Assembly: GCA_031291335.1 (NCBI GenBank)
Contig: JARLJF010000035.1
Coordinates: forward strand, 36,330-100,329
Reading direction: 5' to 3'
Length of the DNA: 64,000 bases
Origin: Pandoraea sp.
GTDB taxonomy: Bacteria > Pseudomonadota > Gammaproteobacteria > Burkholderiales > Burkholderiaceae
The notes under the pieces were generated by a model that did no database searches, had not been told where the DNA came from, and saw only the letters and a program-made list of their open reading frames with translations. This document shows, piece after piece, positions 57,037 through 64,000 of the stretch (the first letter of the stretch is position 1; every line of letters begins with the position of its first letter). Position numbers and translations under genes: made by a program.

Positions 57037-57776
57037 GCGGCTCCTGCGTCGGCACTCTGGCCGTCCGGTCCGCCATCGGGCGCGAACTTGTACCCCCGTC
57101 CCCAGACCGTGAGGATGCGCGTCGGCTGCGCCGGGTCCGCTTCGATCTTGGCCCGCAGGCGATTGATGTGAGTATTGACCGTGTGTTCGTAGCCCTCGTG
57201 CTGGTAGCCCCACACGGCATTGAGCAGATCCATGCGCGAGAACACCTTGCCGGGCTGGCGGGCGAAGAAATACAGGAGATCGAACTCACGCGGCGTGAGA
57301 TCGAGCGGCTTGCCGCTCAGCGACGCCTCGCGGGCAATCGGATCGATGAAAAGCCCCGAAATCGCCAGGCTGCCCGCCTCCATGCGGGCATTGCGCGCCA
57401 GTGCATCGACCCGCCGCATGAGCGCCTTGACCCGTGCCACCAGTTCCAGCACCGAAAACGGCTTGGCCAGATAATCGTCCGCACCCAGTTCCAGCCCGAG
57501 AATCCGGTGAACTTCGCTTGAGCGCGCGCTGGTAATGATGATGGGCGTGTAACGGGTCATTTGCCGCGCTCGGCGGCAGATTTCCAATCCATCGACGCCC
57601 GGCAGCATCAGGTCGAGGATCAGGGCGTCCCAGCCGCCCTCGGACAACCGGCGCAGGCCCTCGTCGCCGTCGGCGCAATGCACGACTTCGAATCGCTCAT
57701 CGCGCAGATGCAGCGTGAGCAGGTCGGCGATATGCACGTCGTCTTCGACGAGCAAAACACGGCGCGGCGATTCCAT
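57033..57776 (-). CDS. OmpR-family response regulator
   Basis: A 247-residue regulator. The receiver has EDD (11-13), phospho-acceptor Asp55 (LILDLMLPG) and KPF. The winged helix is from about 150 to 235 with REFDLLYFFARQPGKVFSR and YEHTVNTHINRLRAKIE. ATG at 57776 starts the receiver; a longer frame upstream adds 23 unconserved residues. Coupled to its kinase and divergent from the methionine-sulfoxide-repair genes. Confidence 0.92.
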   Translation of the reverse strand: MESPRRVLLVEDDVHIADLLTLHLRDERFEVVHCADGDEGLRRLSEGGWDALILDLMLPGVDGLEICRRARQMTRYTPIIITSARSSEVHRILGLELGADDYLAKPFSVLELVARVKALMRRVDALARNARMEAGSLAISGLFIDPIAREASLSGKPLDLTPREFDLLYFFARQPGKVFSRMDLLNAVWGYQHEGYEHTVNTHINRLRAKIEADPAQPTRILTVWGRGYKFAPDGGPDGQSADAGAA

Positions 57777-58025
57777 CGAAGGGACAACTCCCGGGAAAGT
57801 AACGAAAGGGGATTCTGGAGCCCCCATTGTGCGCAGTTCACGCACCGTGAGGTATCACGAATTGTTTAATTTTACGTGAGGACTTTGCCATCGCTGGCGC
57901 ACTACTCTTCAGTTATCGATCCGGCGCGGCCCCCGCTGTGCCACGCTGCTGCCGCCCCGCTCCCCTAAACACGGGACGACAGGGCCAGCCCCCGCGCCGG
58001 ATCGGCCTACTGTCCGGAGGATGTC

Positions 58026-58637
58026 ATGAGTTTGTCCGAAAACGATCCGCGCCCCCAACCTGAGCCGCCCGATCTGTCCCGGGCGCGCCGTTCGGCGGCC
58101 GCAGCCGCCCGCCCGATGCCGTCGCGCCGTGTCTTCTTGCTGAGCGCCACCGCCGCAGCGGCCGCCGTCGCCGCCGGCCTGGTGCCGCGGCTCGTGCGCC
58201 CGGCGCTGGCGGACGATGCCCGCCGCGCCAACACGCCCGAGCACTTCGAGGTCGCCTACAGTGACGCCGAGTGGCGCAAGCGCCTGACGTCCGGACAGTA
58301 CGAAATCCTGCGCCAGGAGGGCACCGAGCGTCCCTACTCCAGCCCGCTCAACGACGAACACCGCGCCGGCACCTTCTCGTGCGCCGGTTGCGCACTGCCG
58401 GTCTTCTCGTCACGCACGAAATTCGACAGCCATACCGGCTGGCCGAGTTTCTGGACGCCGCTCGAGCACGCCGTCGCCACGCATACCGACACGACCTTCG
58501 GCATGGTTCGCACCGAAGTCCATTGCCGGCGGTGCGGCGGCCATCTGGGCCACGTGTTCGACGACGGTCCGAAGCCGACCGGCCTGCGCTACTGCATGAA
58601 CGGTCTTGCCATGACCTTCAATCCGCAGGCGGCCTGA
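58026..58637 (+). CDS. msrB: Exported peptide-methionine (R)-S-oxide reductase MsrB
   Basis: A 203-residue MsrB with an N-terminal Tat-like signal: SRRVFLLSATAAAAAVAAG at about 33-51. The catalytic domain has zinc cysteines 119/122 (CAGC) and 167/170 (CRRC), SHTGWPSFW, and catalytic Cys190 in RYCMNG, where most relatives read RYCxNS. ATG at 58026 follows GGAGG. It repairs R-sulfoxides of methionine outside the cytoplasm and needs an oxidoreductant, likely the DipZ-like protein downstream. Confidence 0.9.
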   Translation: MSLSENDPRPQPEPPDLSRARRSAAAAARPMPSRRVFLLSATAAAAAVAAGLVPRLVRPALADDARRANTPEHFEVAYSDAEWRKRLTSGQYEILRQEGTERPYSSPLNDEHRAGTFSCAGCALPVFSSRTKFDSHTGWPSFWTPLEHAVATHTDTTFGMVRTEVHCRRCGGHLGHVFDDGPKPTGLRYCMNGLAMTFNPQAA

Positions 58638-58801
58638 CTTTTACCGGCTGGCTTTGGCGCTTTCGCGCTTTTGCACGCTTACGCCCCCTTGGCCGACGCC
58701 ATCCGCAACAGGGCTAATTCGCCCGGTCGCCAGGCCCCGATCGCCTGCAACCCAATAAACCCGCTTCGCCCGGCTTCAGGGCGATGCACCAGGAGCGCTT
58801 C

Positions 58802-60676
58802 ATGACCTTGCTTATCCTTGCCTATCTCGGCGGGATTCTGACCATCGTCAGCCCATGCATTCTGCCCGTGCTGCCGTTCGTCTTCTCGCGTGCCGGCCAA
58901 TCCTTCTCGCGCAGCGTGCTGCCCATGCTCGCCGGCATGGTGCTCATGTTCGCGCTGGTCGCCACGCTCGCGGCCGTCGGCGGTAGCTGGGTCGTGCAGG
59001 CGAATCAATATGGCCGCTGGCTCGCGCTCGCTCTGGTCGCGCTGTTCGGTGCGACGCTGCTTTTCCCGAAGCTCTCTGAACGGCTCACGCATCCGCTCGT
59101 GTCGCTGGGCGACCGTCTGTCGCAGTCTGCGCAAGGTGACGGCACCGCTACCGACGGCGCGGCGACTGGCCCCCGCCCGGGCGCGTCGTTCCTGCTCGGC
59201 ATTGCCACTGGCCTGCTCTGGGCGCCATGCGCCGGTCCGATCCTCGGTCTGGTACTCACGGGCGCGGCACTGCAAGGCGCGAGCGTCGGCACCACGCTAC
59301 TGCTGGTCGCCTACGCCGCAGGTGCCGCCACGTCGCTTGCCCTGGCACTGCTCGTCGGTGGACGCGTCTTCGCCGCCATGAAGCGCTCGCTCGGCGCGGG
59401 CGAATGGATTCGCCGTGGACTCGGCGGGCTGATGCTTGCCGGCGTGGTTGCCATCGCATTCGGTCTCGACACCGGTGTGCTCGCGCAGCTTTCGACGGCT
59501 TCGACCGGCGGTATCGAGCAAAAGCTCGTGGAACAGCTTGGCGCACGTCGCAACGATGCTGCCAATGGCACCAATGCCAACGCTCCAGCACAGAATGCCC
59601 CGGCCGCCGATCAGGCCAATGCGGGTGCCGACACCACTGCGGGCGGCCCGGCCATGACCGCCACCGGCAACGCGATGGTACGAACCGCCGTCGATGCACC
59701 CGCCCCGCTACCGGTCGAAGGCCAGTTGCCTTCGCTCGACGGTGCGGTGCAATGGCTGAACTCGCCGCCGCTCACGGCACAAGCGTTGCGTGGCAAGGTT
59801 GTGCTCATCGACTTCTGGACGTACTCGTGCATCAACTGCCTGCGCACACTGCCGTATGTGAAAGCATGGGCACAGAAGTATCGCGATCAAGGTCTGGTGG
59901 TCATCGGTGTTCATGCGCCCGAGTTCGCGTTCGAGCGCGATATCGGCAACGTGAAGAAGGCCGTGCACGATCTGGGTGTCGACTACCCGGTCGCCATCGA
60001 CAACAACTACGCCATCTGGCGCGGCTTCAACAATCAGTACTGGCCGGCACACTACTTCATCGACGCTCAGGGCCGCGTGCGCTATCACCACTTCGGTGAA
60101 GGCAATTACGCCGAATCGGAGCGCGTGATCCAGCAATTGCTGCGCGAAGCGGGTGCCAAGCAGGTCGCTGGCGGCATTGCCGACGTGCAAGCCAACGGCA
60201 TCCAGCAAGCCGCGGACATGCACGATGTCGGCTCGCCCGAGACCTATGTCGGCTACGAACGCGCCGAAAACTTCGCCTCCCCGGGCGGCGCCGTGCGCGA
60301 CCAGGCCAGTGACTATCGTGCTCCGTCGATGCCTTCGCTCAATAACTGGGGACTGGCCGGTGGCTGGCGCGTCGGGTCGGAACAGGCCACGGCAACGCAA
60401 GCCGGCGCCCGCATCGTCTACCGCTTCCATGCGCGCGACCTGCACCTCGTGCTCGGCCCGGACGCCAGCGGCAAACCCGTGCGCTTTCGCGTGACGGTGG
60501 ACGGTCAAGCGCCCGACGATGCCCATGGCACCGACGTTGCCGCCGACGGTAGCGGCACGGTGACTTCACAACGCCTGTATCAGTTGGTGCGTCAGTCGGG
60601 CGACGTGCGCGACCGCACGTTCTCCATCGAGTTTCTCGATCCGGGTGTGTCCGCCTACGCCTTTACGTTTGGTTGA
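58802..60676 (+). CDS. DipZ-like CcdA-thioredoxin fusion protein
   Basis: A 624-residue membrane thiol transporter. An N-terminal CcdA/DsbD-type domain (about residues 1-235) has six or more helices with SPCILPVLPF (Cys19) and WAPCAGP. An Ala/Asn-rich linker of about 50 residues leads to a TlpA-like thioredoxin domain with active site CINC in FWTYSCINCLRTLP. A C-terminal beta domain (from about 500) is as in mycobacterial DipZ. It passes reducing power from cytoplasmic thioredoxin to the periplasm. ATG at 58802 has AGGAG upstream. It sits between msrB and msrA. Confidence 0.92.
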   Translation: MTLLILAYLGGILTIVSPCILPVLPFVFSRAGQSFSRSVLPMLAGMVLMFALVATLAAVGGSWVVQANQYGRWLALALVALFGATLLFPKLSERLTHPLVSLGDRLSQSAQGDGTATDGAATGPRPGASFLLGIATGLLWAPCAGPILGLVLTGAALQGASVGTTLLLVAYAAGAATSLALALLVGGRVFAAMKRSLGAGEWIRRGLGGLMLAGVVAIAFGLDTGVLAQLSTASTGGIEQKLVEQLGARRNDAANGTNANAPAQNAPAADQANAGADTTAGGPAMTATGNAMVRTAVDAPAPLPVEGQLPSLDGAVQWLNSPPLTAQALRGKVVLIDFWTYSCINCLRTLPYVKAWAQKYRDQGLVVIGVHAPEFAFERDIGNVKKAVHDLGVDYPVAIDNNYAIWRGFNNQYWPAHYFIDAQGRVRYHHFGEGNYAESERVIQQLLREAGAKQVAGGIADVQANGIQQAADMHDVGSPETYVGYERAENFASPGGAVRDQASDYRAPSMPSLNNWGLAGGWRVGSEQATATQAGARIVYRFHARDLHLVLGPDASGKPVRFRVTVDGQAPDDAHGTDVAADGSGTVTSQRLYQLVRQSGDVRDRTFSIEFLDPGVSAYAFTFG

Positions 60677-60796
60677 GTCCTCATGCGCCTGAGAGGTCTT
60701 GCGACCTCTCTCCAGCCATCCCGAACCCGCACGAACGCATACCGAATTTCAATTGCCGCAGCTACCGAGGCGTCTACAGACGCCGGGAGTTTTCAA

Positions 60797-61600
60797 ATGA
60801 CCAAGCTCGATCCGCATCACTCGTCACAAACCGACGACCAAACGTTGTCATCATCGAACCGATCCTCACCTCGCACGTCGCCCGCGTCGCGCGTACGGCG
60901 AGCGCTGCTCGGCGCTGCCGCCGCAGCCGCCGGGGTACTCGTCTGGCAAGTCGGTGCCTACGCATTCGGCGGCGCCGAAGCGGCTGTCGTCATCGCCGCA
61001 CCAAAAATCGACGAGCCCGTCACGGGCGCTCGCACCGAAACGGCGGTATTTGCCGGCGGATGCTTCTGGGGGGTGCAAGGCGTGTTTCAGCACGTGAAGG
61101 GCGTGACGAAAGCGGTGTCCGGCTACGCAGGAGGTGCCGCGAAAACCGCCGACTACGAAACCGTCAGCGGCGGCGCAACGGGGCATGCCGAATCGGTGGA
61201 AGTGACGTTCGATCCGCAACAGGTCTCTTACGGGAAGCTGCTGCAAATCTACTTCTCCGTCGCGCACAATCCGACCGAACTGAACCGTCAGGGACCTGAC
61301 AGCGGCACGCAGTATCGCTCGGCCGTGTTCCCGATGAACGAAGCCCAGCGCAGCGTCGCCAGCACGTATATCACACAGCTCGACGCCGCGCACGCCTACA
61401 GCAAGCCGATCGTGACCAAAGTGGAGAAGTACACGGGCTTCTACGCCGCCGAGACCTACCATCAGGACTTCCTGACCGAGCACCCGACGTACCCGTACAT
61501 CGTCATCAACGATCTGCCGAAGGTGAACGATCTCAAGCGCCTCTTCCCCTCGCTGTATCGCGACACACCGGTGCTCGTGAAGACAGCCTCTACGAAATAG
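60797..61600 (+). CDS. msrA: Membrane-anchored peptide-methionine (S)-S-oxide reductase MsrA
   Basis: A 267-residue MsrA with a hydrophilic N-terminus and one hydrophobic segment (RRALLGAAAAAAGVLVWQVGAYAFGG, 35-59), which puts the domain in the periplasm. Catalytic Cys89 is in FAGGCFWGVQGVF; GYAGG, GHAESVEV and TYHQDFL are present. ATG at 60797 has GGGAG upstream. With the exported MsrB and the DipZ-like protein it forms a complete extracytoplasmic repair route for both sulfoxide forms. Confidence 0.92.
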   Translation: MTKLDPHHSSQTDDQTLSSSNRSSPRTSPASRVRRALLGAAAAAAGVLVWQVGAYAFGGAEAAVVIAAPKIDEPVTGARTETAVFAGGCFWGVQGVFQHVKGVTKAVSGYAGGAAKTADYETVSGGATGHAESVEVTFDPQQVSYGKLLQIYFSVAHNPTELNRQGPDSGTQYRSAVFPMNEAQRSVASTYITQLDAAHAYSKPIVTKVEKYTGFYAAETYHQDFLTEHPTYPYIVINDLPKVNDLKRLFPSLYRDTPVLVKTASTK

Positions 61601-61660
61601 GCCTGACCACGGCGAAGGCGGCGGGTGTTCATGTCCCCCGCTCGCCCTTGCCGCATGCCA

Positions 61661-62035
61661 TCACCGGTTCTCGGCGAGCTTGTATACGCGCAGTCGATGA
61701 CCGTCGAGATCGGACGCCACGAATGTGCGGCCGAAATCCATTGTCGTCGGCGCCTGCACGATGGTAATGCCTCGGGCGCTCCAGTCTTCCCAAGTAGCAT
61801 CCACGTGCGCATCGGACGCGACCGGCATCACGACTTCGCTGCCGCCCGGCGGCGCGATCGCGGTCGGTGCCACAGCAAAGCGCGCCCACAGCCCGAGCTT
61901 CATGCCCGACGGAAATTCGAACAACGCAAATCCGGGCGATGCTTCGACCGGCTCCAGATCGAACAGATCGGCATAAAACGCCGCACTTTCGGGGGGACTC
62001 GCAACATACAGATTGACCATGTTCGGATGCAGCAT
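61661..62035 (-). CDS. VOC-family (glyoxalase/bleomycin-resistance) protein
   Basis: A 124-residue single-domain protein of the vicinal-oxygen-chelate fold. MVNLYVASPPESAAFYADLFDLEPVEA opens it and TFVASDLDGHRLRVYKLAE closes it. Metal ligands are not obvious enough to name a reaction. AGGAG precedes the ATG at 62035. It lies downstream of the WYL regulator in the same orientation, a common pairing. Confidence 0.87.
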   Translation of the reverse strand: MLHPNMVNLYVASPPESAAFYADLFDLEPVEASPGFALFEFPSGMKLGLWARFAVAPTAIAPPGGSEVVMPVASDAHVDATWEDWSARGITIVQAPTTMDFGRTFVASDLDGHRLRVYKLAENR

Positions 62036-62196
62036 GACTAGCTCCTGTCGATTGTTATGAATGACATGTCGCCTCGTCAGCCTCCGAATTTCCGGTGCTG
62101 CCGTGCGCTGTCATGGATGCCATCGTACGAAGGGATGCTGTCAGTTTTTGTCAGCAGCCGAACGTCAATTTGAAACGCCGCGAAGGCCGTCGAAAG

Positions 62197-62880
62197 TCAC
62201 TGCTTGCCAGTCGTTTCGCGCCACGTCTTGAGCAACGTGCGTCGCCCGCGCGGGTAGCGCGTTTCGGTCACCGTCATCGCTTCGATGCGGTCGGCGCGGA
62301 AGTGGCGGAAGCCATCGCGCAGCTCGCACCACGCGACAATCATGCGTACCCGTTCGAAGAAGCCGAGCGCGAACGGCCAGATGACGCGCTCGGACACCCG
62401 ACCGGCTTCGTCGCGGTAGGACAACTGGAGTTTGCGCTCGGCGCGAATGGCCTCGCGAATTACGGTCAGGTCGACGATCATCGGCGGCAGCGGGTCCCCG
62501 GGCCCGATGAGCAACGTCGACGCCTCAAGCGATGTGCGCAGATCCGAGGGGAGCACCGCCGCGATCTTGGCCAACGCATTGGCCGCAGCCTCAGCCAGCG
62601 CGCCGTCGGTGCGCTTGGCCACCCAGCGTGAACCGAGCACGATCGCCTCGATTTCTTCTTCCGAAAACATCAACGGCGGCAGCATGAAACCCGGCTTGAG
62701 CACGTAGCCCAGCCCCGGCGCGCCTTCGATGTGCGCGCCCTGCGCCTGCAACACGGCAATGTCCCGGTAGAGCGTGCGCAGGCTCACGCCAAGCGAGTCG
62801 GCCAGCGTTGCGCCCGCCACCGGGTAGCGGTGGCGGCGTAGCAACTGCATCAGGGAGAAGAGACGTTGTGTGCGGGACAT
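62197..62880 (-). CDS. YafY-family WYL-domain transcriptional regulator
   Basis: A 227-residue regulator. A DeoR-like winged helix (SRTQRLFSLMQLLRRHRYPV, TLADSLGVSLRTLYRDIAVLQAQG) is followed by a WYL ligand domain with LQLSYRDEAGRVSERVIWPFALGFF. An inverted repeat overlaps its start codon and could be its own operator. The VOC gene 161 bp downstream may be cotranscribed. Confidence 0.9.
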   Translation of the reverse strand: MSRTQRLFSLMQLLRRHRYPVAGATLADSLGVSLRTLYRDIAVLQAQGAHIEGAPGLGYVLKPGFMLPPLMFSEEEIEAIVLGSRWVAKRTDGALAEAAANALAKIAAVLPSDLRTSLEASTLLIGPGDPLPPMIVDLTVIREAIRAERKLQLSYRDEAGRVSERVIWPFALGFFERVRMIVAWCELRDGFRHFRADRIEAMTVTETRYPRGRRTLLKTWRETTGKQ

Positions 62881-62900
62881 GGCGCGTCATTATGCGCCAT
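62879..62900 (-). promoter_or_regulatory. Inverted repeat at the YafY-type gene start
   Basis: ATGGCGC, 8 nt, GCGCCAT, overlapping the start codon; a -10-like CATAAT lies inside on the minus strand. Autoregulation is possible. Confidence 0.35.
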
Positions 62901-62926
62901 GCCGTCGCACAGGGTGATGGCTCAGA

Positions 62927-64000
62927 TTACTTCTGACGCAGTTGTTTGACGATCTCGGAATTGACGTCGGCCGCCTGACCACCGTAGGCCACGCGCAGGT
63001 AGTTGCTCAACTCGGCAATCTGCGCATCGGTGAGGCGCTTGTCGAAGCCCGGCATATCCTGCATCGCTTCGAGCCCCGGGAATTTCTGCGGCTCGATGCC
63101 GTCGAGGATGGCAATGATCAGATTGCGCGGGTCCTTCTGGCGTACCGTCGAATTCCCCAGCATCGACACCGCGACGTGCGGCTTGCCTGTGCCATCGGCC
63201 GCGTGGCAGCCGGCACAGACGGCGAGATACATATTGCGCCCCGCCGTCAGCTTGCTCGTGTCGGGATTGTCCGGCAACGGCTTCGGTGCGGGTGCGGCGT
63301 CGCCGAGCAGGTACGTCGAAAGCGAGCGCAGATCGTCAGGCGTGAGGTACTGCGTGCTCAGATGCACCACCGGGTACATCTCGCCGAACGCCGACCCTTG
63401 CGGGGCAATTCCCGTGCCAAAGAACGTTTGCAGATCCTTCACCGTCCACCCGCGTGCGGCAAGCGCCTCGGGCGTCACATCGGGCGCCGCAATGCGCGCG
63501 AGCGCCGCCCCGCCGAGCGGCTTGGCCTTGTCGAGCTGACCAAATGTGCCGCGCGGCGTATGACACTCCGCGCAGTGACCCAGTGCGTTCGCGAGATAGC
63601 GTCCGCGCAGCCAGTCCGCCGATTGCCCCTTCGAGGCATCGGGTAGCGAGTCCTTCAGGAACATCCAGTCCCACACGCGCATGCCGAAACGCATGTTGTA
63701 CGGGAACGAAAGGTCGTGCTTGCGGTTGGGTACTGCCGCCGGTTTCACCGACATCAGGTACGCGTAGATCGCATCGCTGTCAGCACGCGTCATCTGGCGG
63801 TAGGACGTGTACGGCATGGCCGGATACAACGTCTTGTCTGGCGCCACGCCGTCATGCAGCGCGCGGTAGAACTCGTCGGCCGTCCAGCCGCCGATGCCGT
63901 TCGTCTTGTCCGGCGTGATGTTGGTGCCGTAGAACGTGCCGAACGGCGATTTGAGCGGCACACCGCCGGCGAACGGTGCGCCATCCGCGCTCGTGTGGCA
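62927..64000 (-). CDS. Multi-haem c-type cytochrome, C-terminal part
   Basis: A 358-residue fragment; the frame is open to the window edge. Its first two residues (Cys-His) are the end of a first CxxCH. Two complete haem sites follow, CAECH and CAGCH, each with a later Met ligand candidate. The three-haem layout and GTFYGTNITPDKTNGIGGWTADEFYRALHDG are typical of the cytochrome subunit of membrane-bound alcohol, gluconate or sorbose dehydrogenases. The dehydrogenase partner would lie outside the window. Confidence 0.88.
   Translation of the reverse strand, partial: CHTSADGAPFAGGVPLKSPFGTFYGTNITPDKTNGIGGWTADEFYRALHDGVAPDKTLYPAMPYTSYRQMTRADSDAIYAYLMSVKPAAVPNRKHDLSFPYNMRFGMRVWDWMFLKDSLPDASKGQSADWLRGRYLANALGHCAECHTPRGTFGQLDKAKPLGGAALARIAAPDVTPEALAARGWTVKDLQTFFGTGIAPQGSAFGEMYPVVHLSTQYLTPDDLRSLSTYLLGDAAPAPKPLPDNPDTSKLTAGRNMYLAVCAGCHAADGTGKPHVAVSMLGNSTVRQKDPRNLIIAILDGIEPQKFPGLEAMQDMPGFDKRLTDAQIAELSNYLRVAYGGQAADVNSEIVKQLRQK

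Overview
The window looks like a chromosomal segment of a GC-rich betaproteobacterium of the Burkholderiaceae, most like Pandoraea. This is judged by eye from protein resemblance, high G+C and the gene set; no database was searched. Gene density is high. I found no rRNA, tRNA, CRISPR array, insertion sequence or phage gene.

Layout. 1-6225 is a molybdenum neighbourhood: the end of modB, modC, a MXKDX-repeat secreted protein, a Tat-exported SUOX-fold molybdopterin oxidoreductase with its membrane cytochrome b, a ModE-type regulator, a CoxG-like protein and XdhC. 6399-11510 is an envelope-stress block: a small secreted protein, a DegP/HtrA protease, a divergent I78-like inhibitor and a PmrA/QseB-type two-component system. 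A perfect PmrA-type box (CTTAAG-N5-CTTAAG) lies between the protease and inhibitor genes. 11812-18345 holds PBP4, a sterol-desaturase-family enzyme and a purC-purE-purK-Sua5 operon. 18538-21011 carries a putative secreted protein with a degenerate YopH-like tyrosine-phosphatase layout, divergent from a small exported SecD-P1-head-like protein. 21111-25182 holds fba, pyk and pgk. 25269-30444 holds azlCD, a zinc-finger protein, waaF, an NTF2-like protein, a YheT hydrolase and a conserved unknown. 30449-35825 holds an MFS carrier, a BepA-like M48 protease, moaC, and a frameshifted EamA transporter facing a MarR regulator across two operator-like repeats.

36116-42290 is a seven-gene run with visibly lower G+C that looks acquired. 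It has two GT2 glycosyltransferases, an FAD oxidoreductase, an NAD epimerase, a TIM-barrel isomerase, a four-helix small transporter and a multi-spanning membrane protein. This is the toolkit expected for making, flipping and transferring an unusual polyprenyl-linked sugar. 42547-44821 is an MFS/LysR divergent pair. 44963-46950 is groES-groEL behind a perfect CIRCE element and a strong promoter. About 1.2 kb without a recognised gene follows, containing a good promoter and a likely 56-residue ORF, then a three-gene heavy-metal-type RND efflux operon (48337-54231).

54429-64000 holds a lipoprotein, a second OmpR-type two-component system, an exported methionine-sulfoxide repair set (MsrB, DipZ-like CcdA-thioredoxin fusion, MsrA), a VOC protein, a YafY-type WYL regulator and a truncated multi-haem cytochrome c.

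A recurring oddity is short degenerate tandem repeats with a 9-nt period. They occur in frame in poorly conserved protein segments and also between genes.
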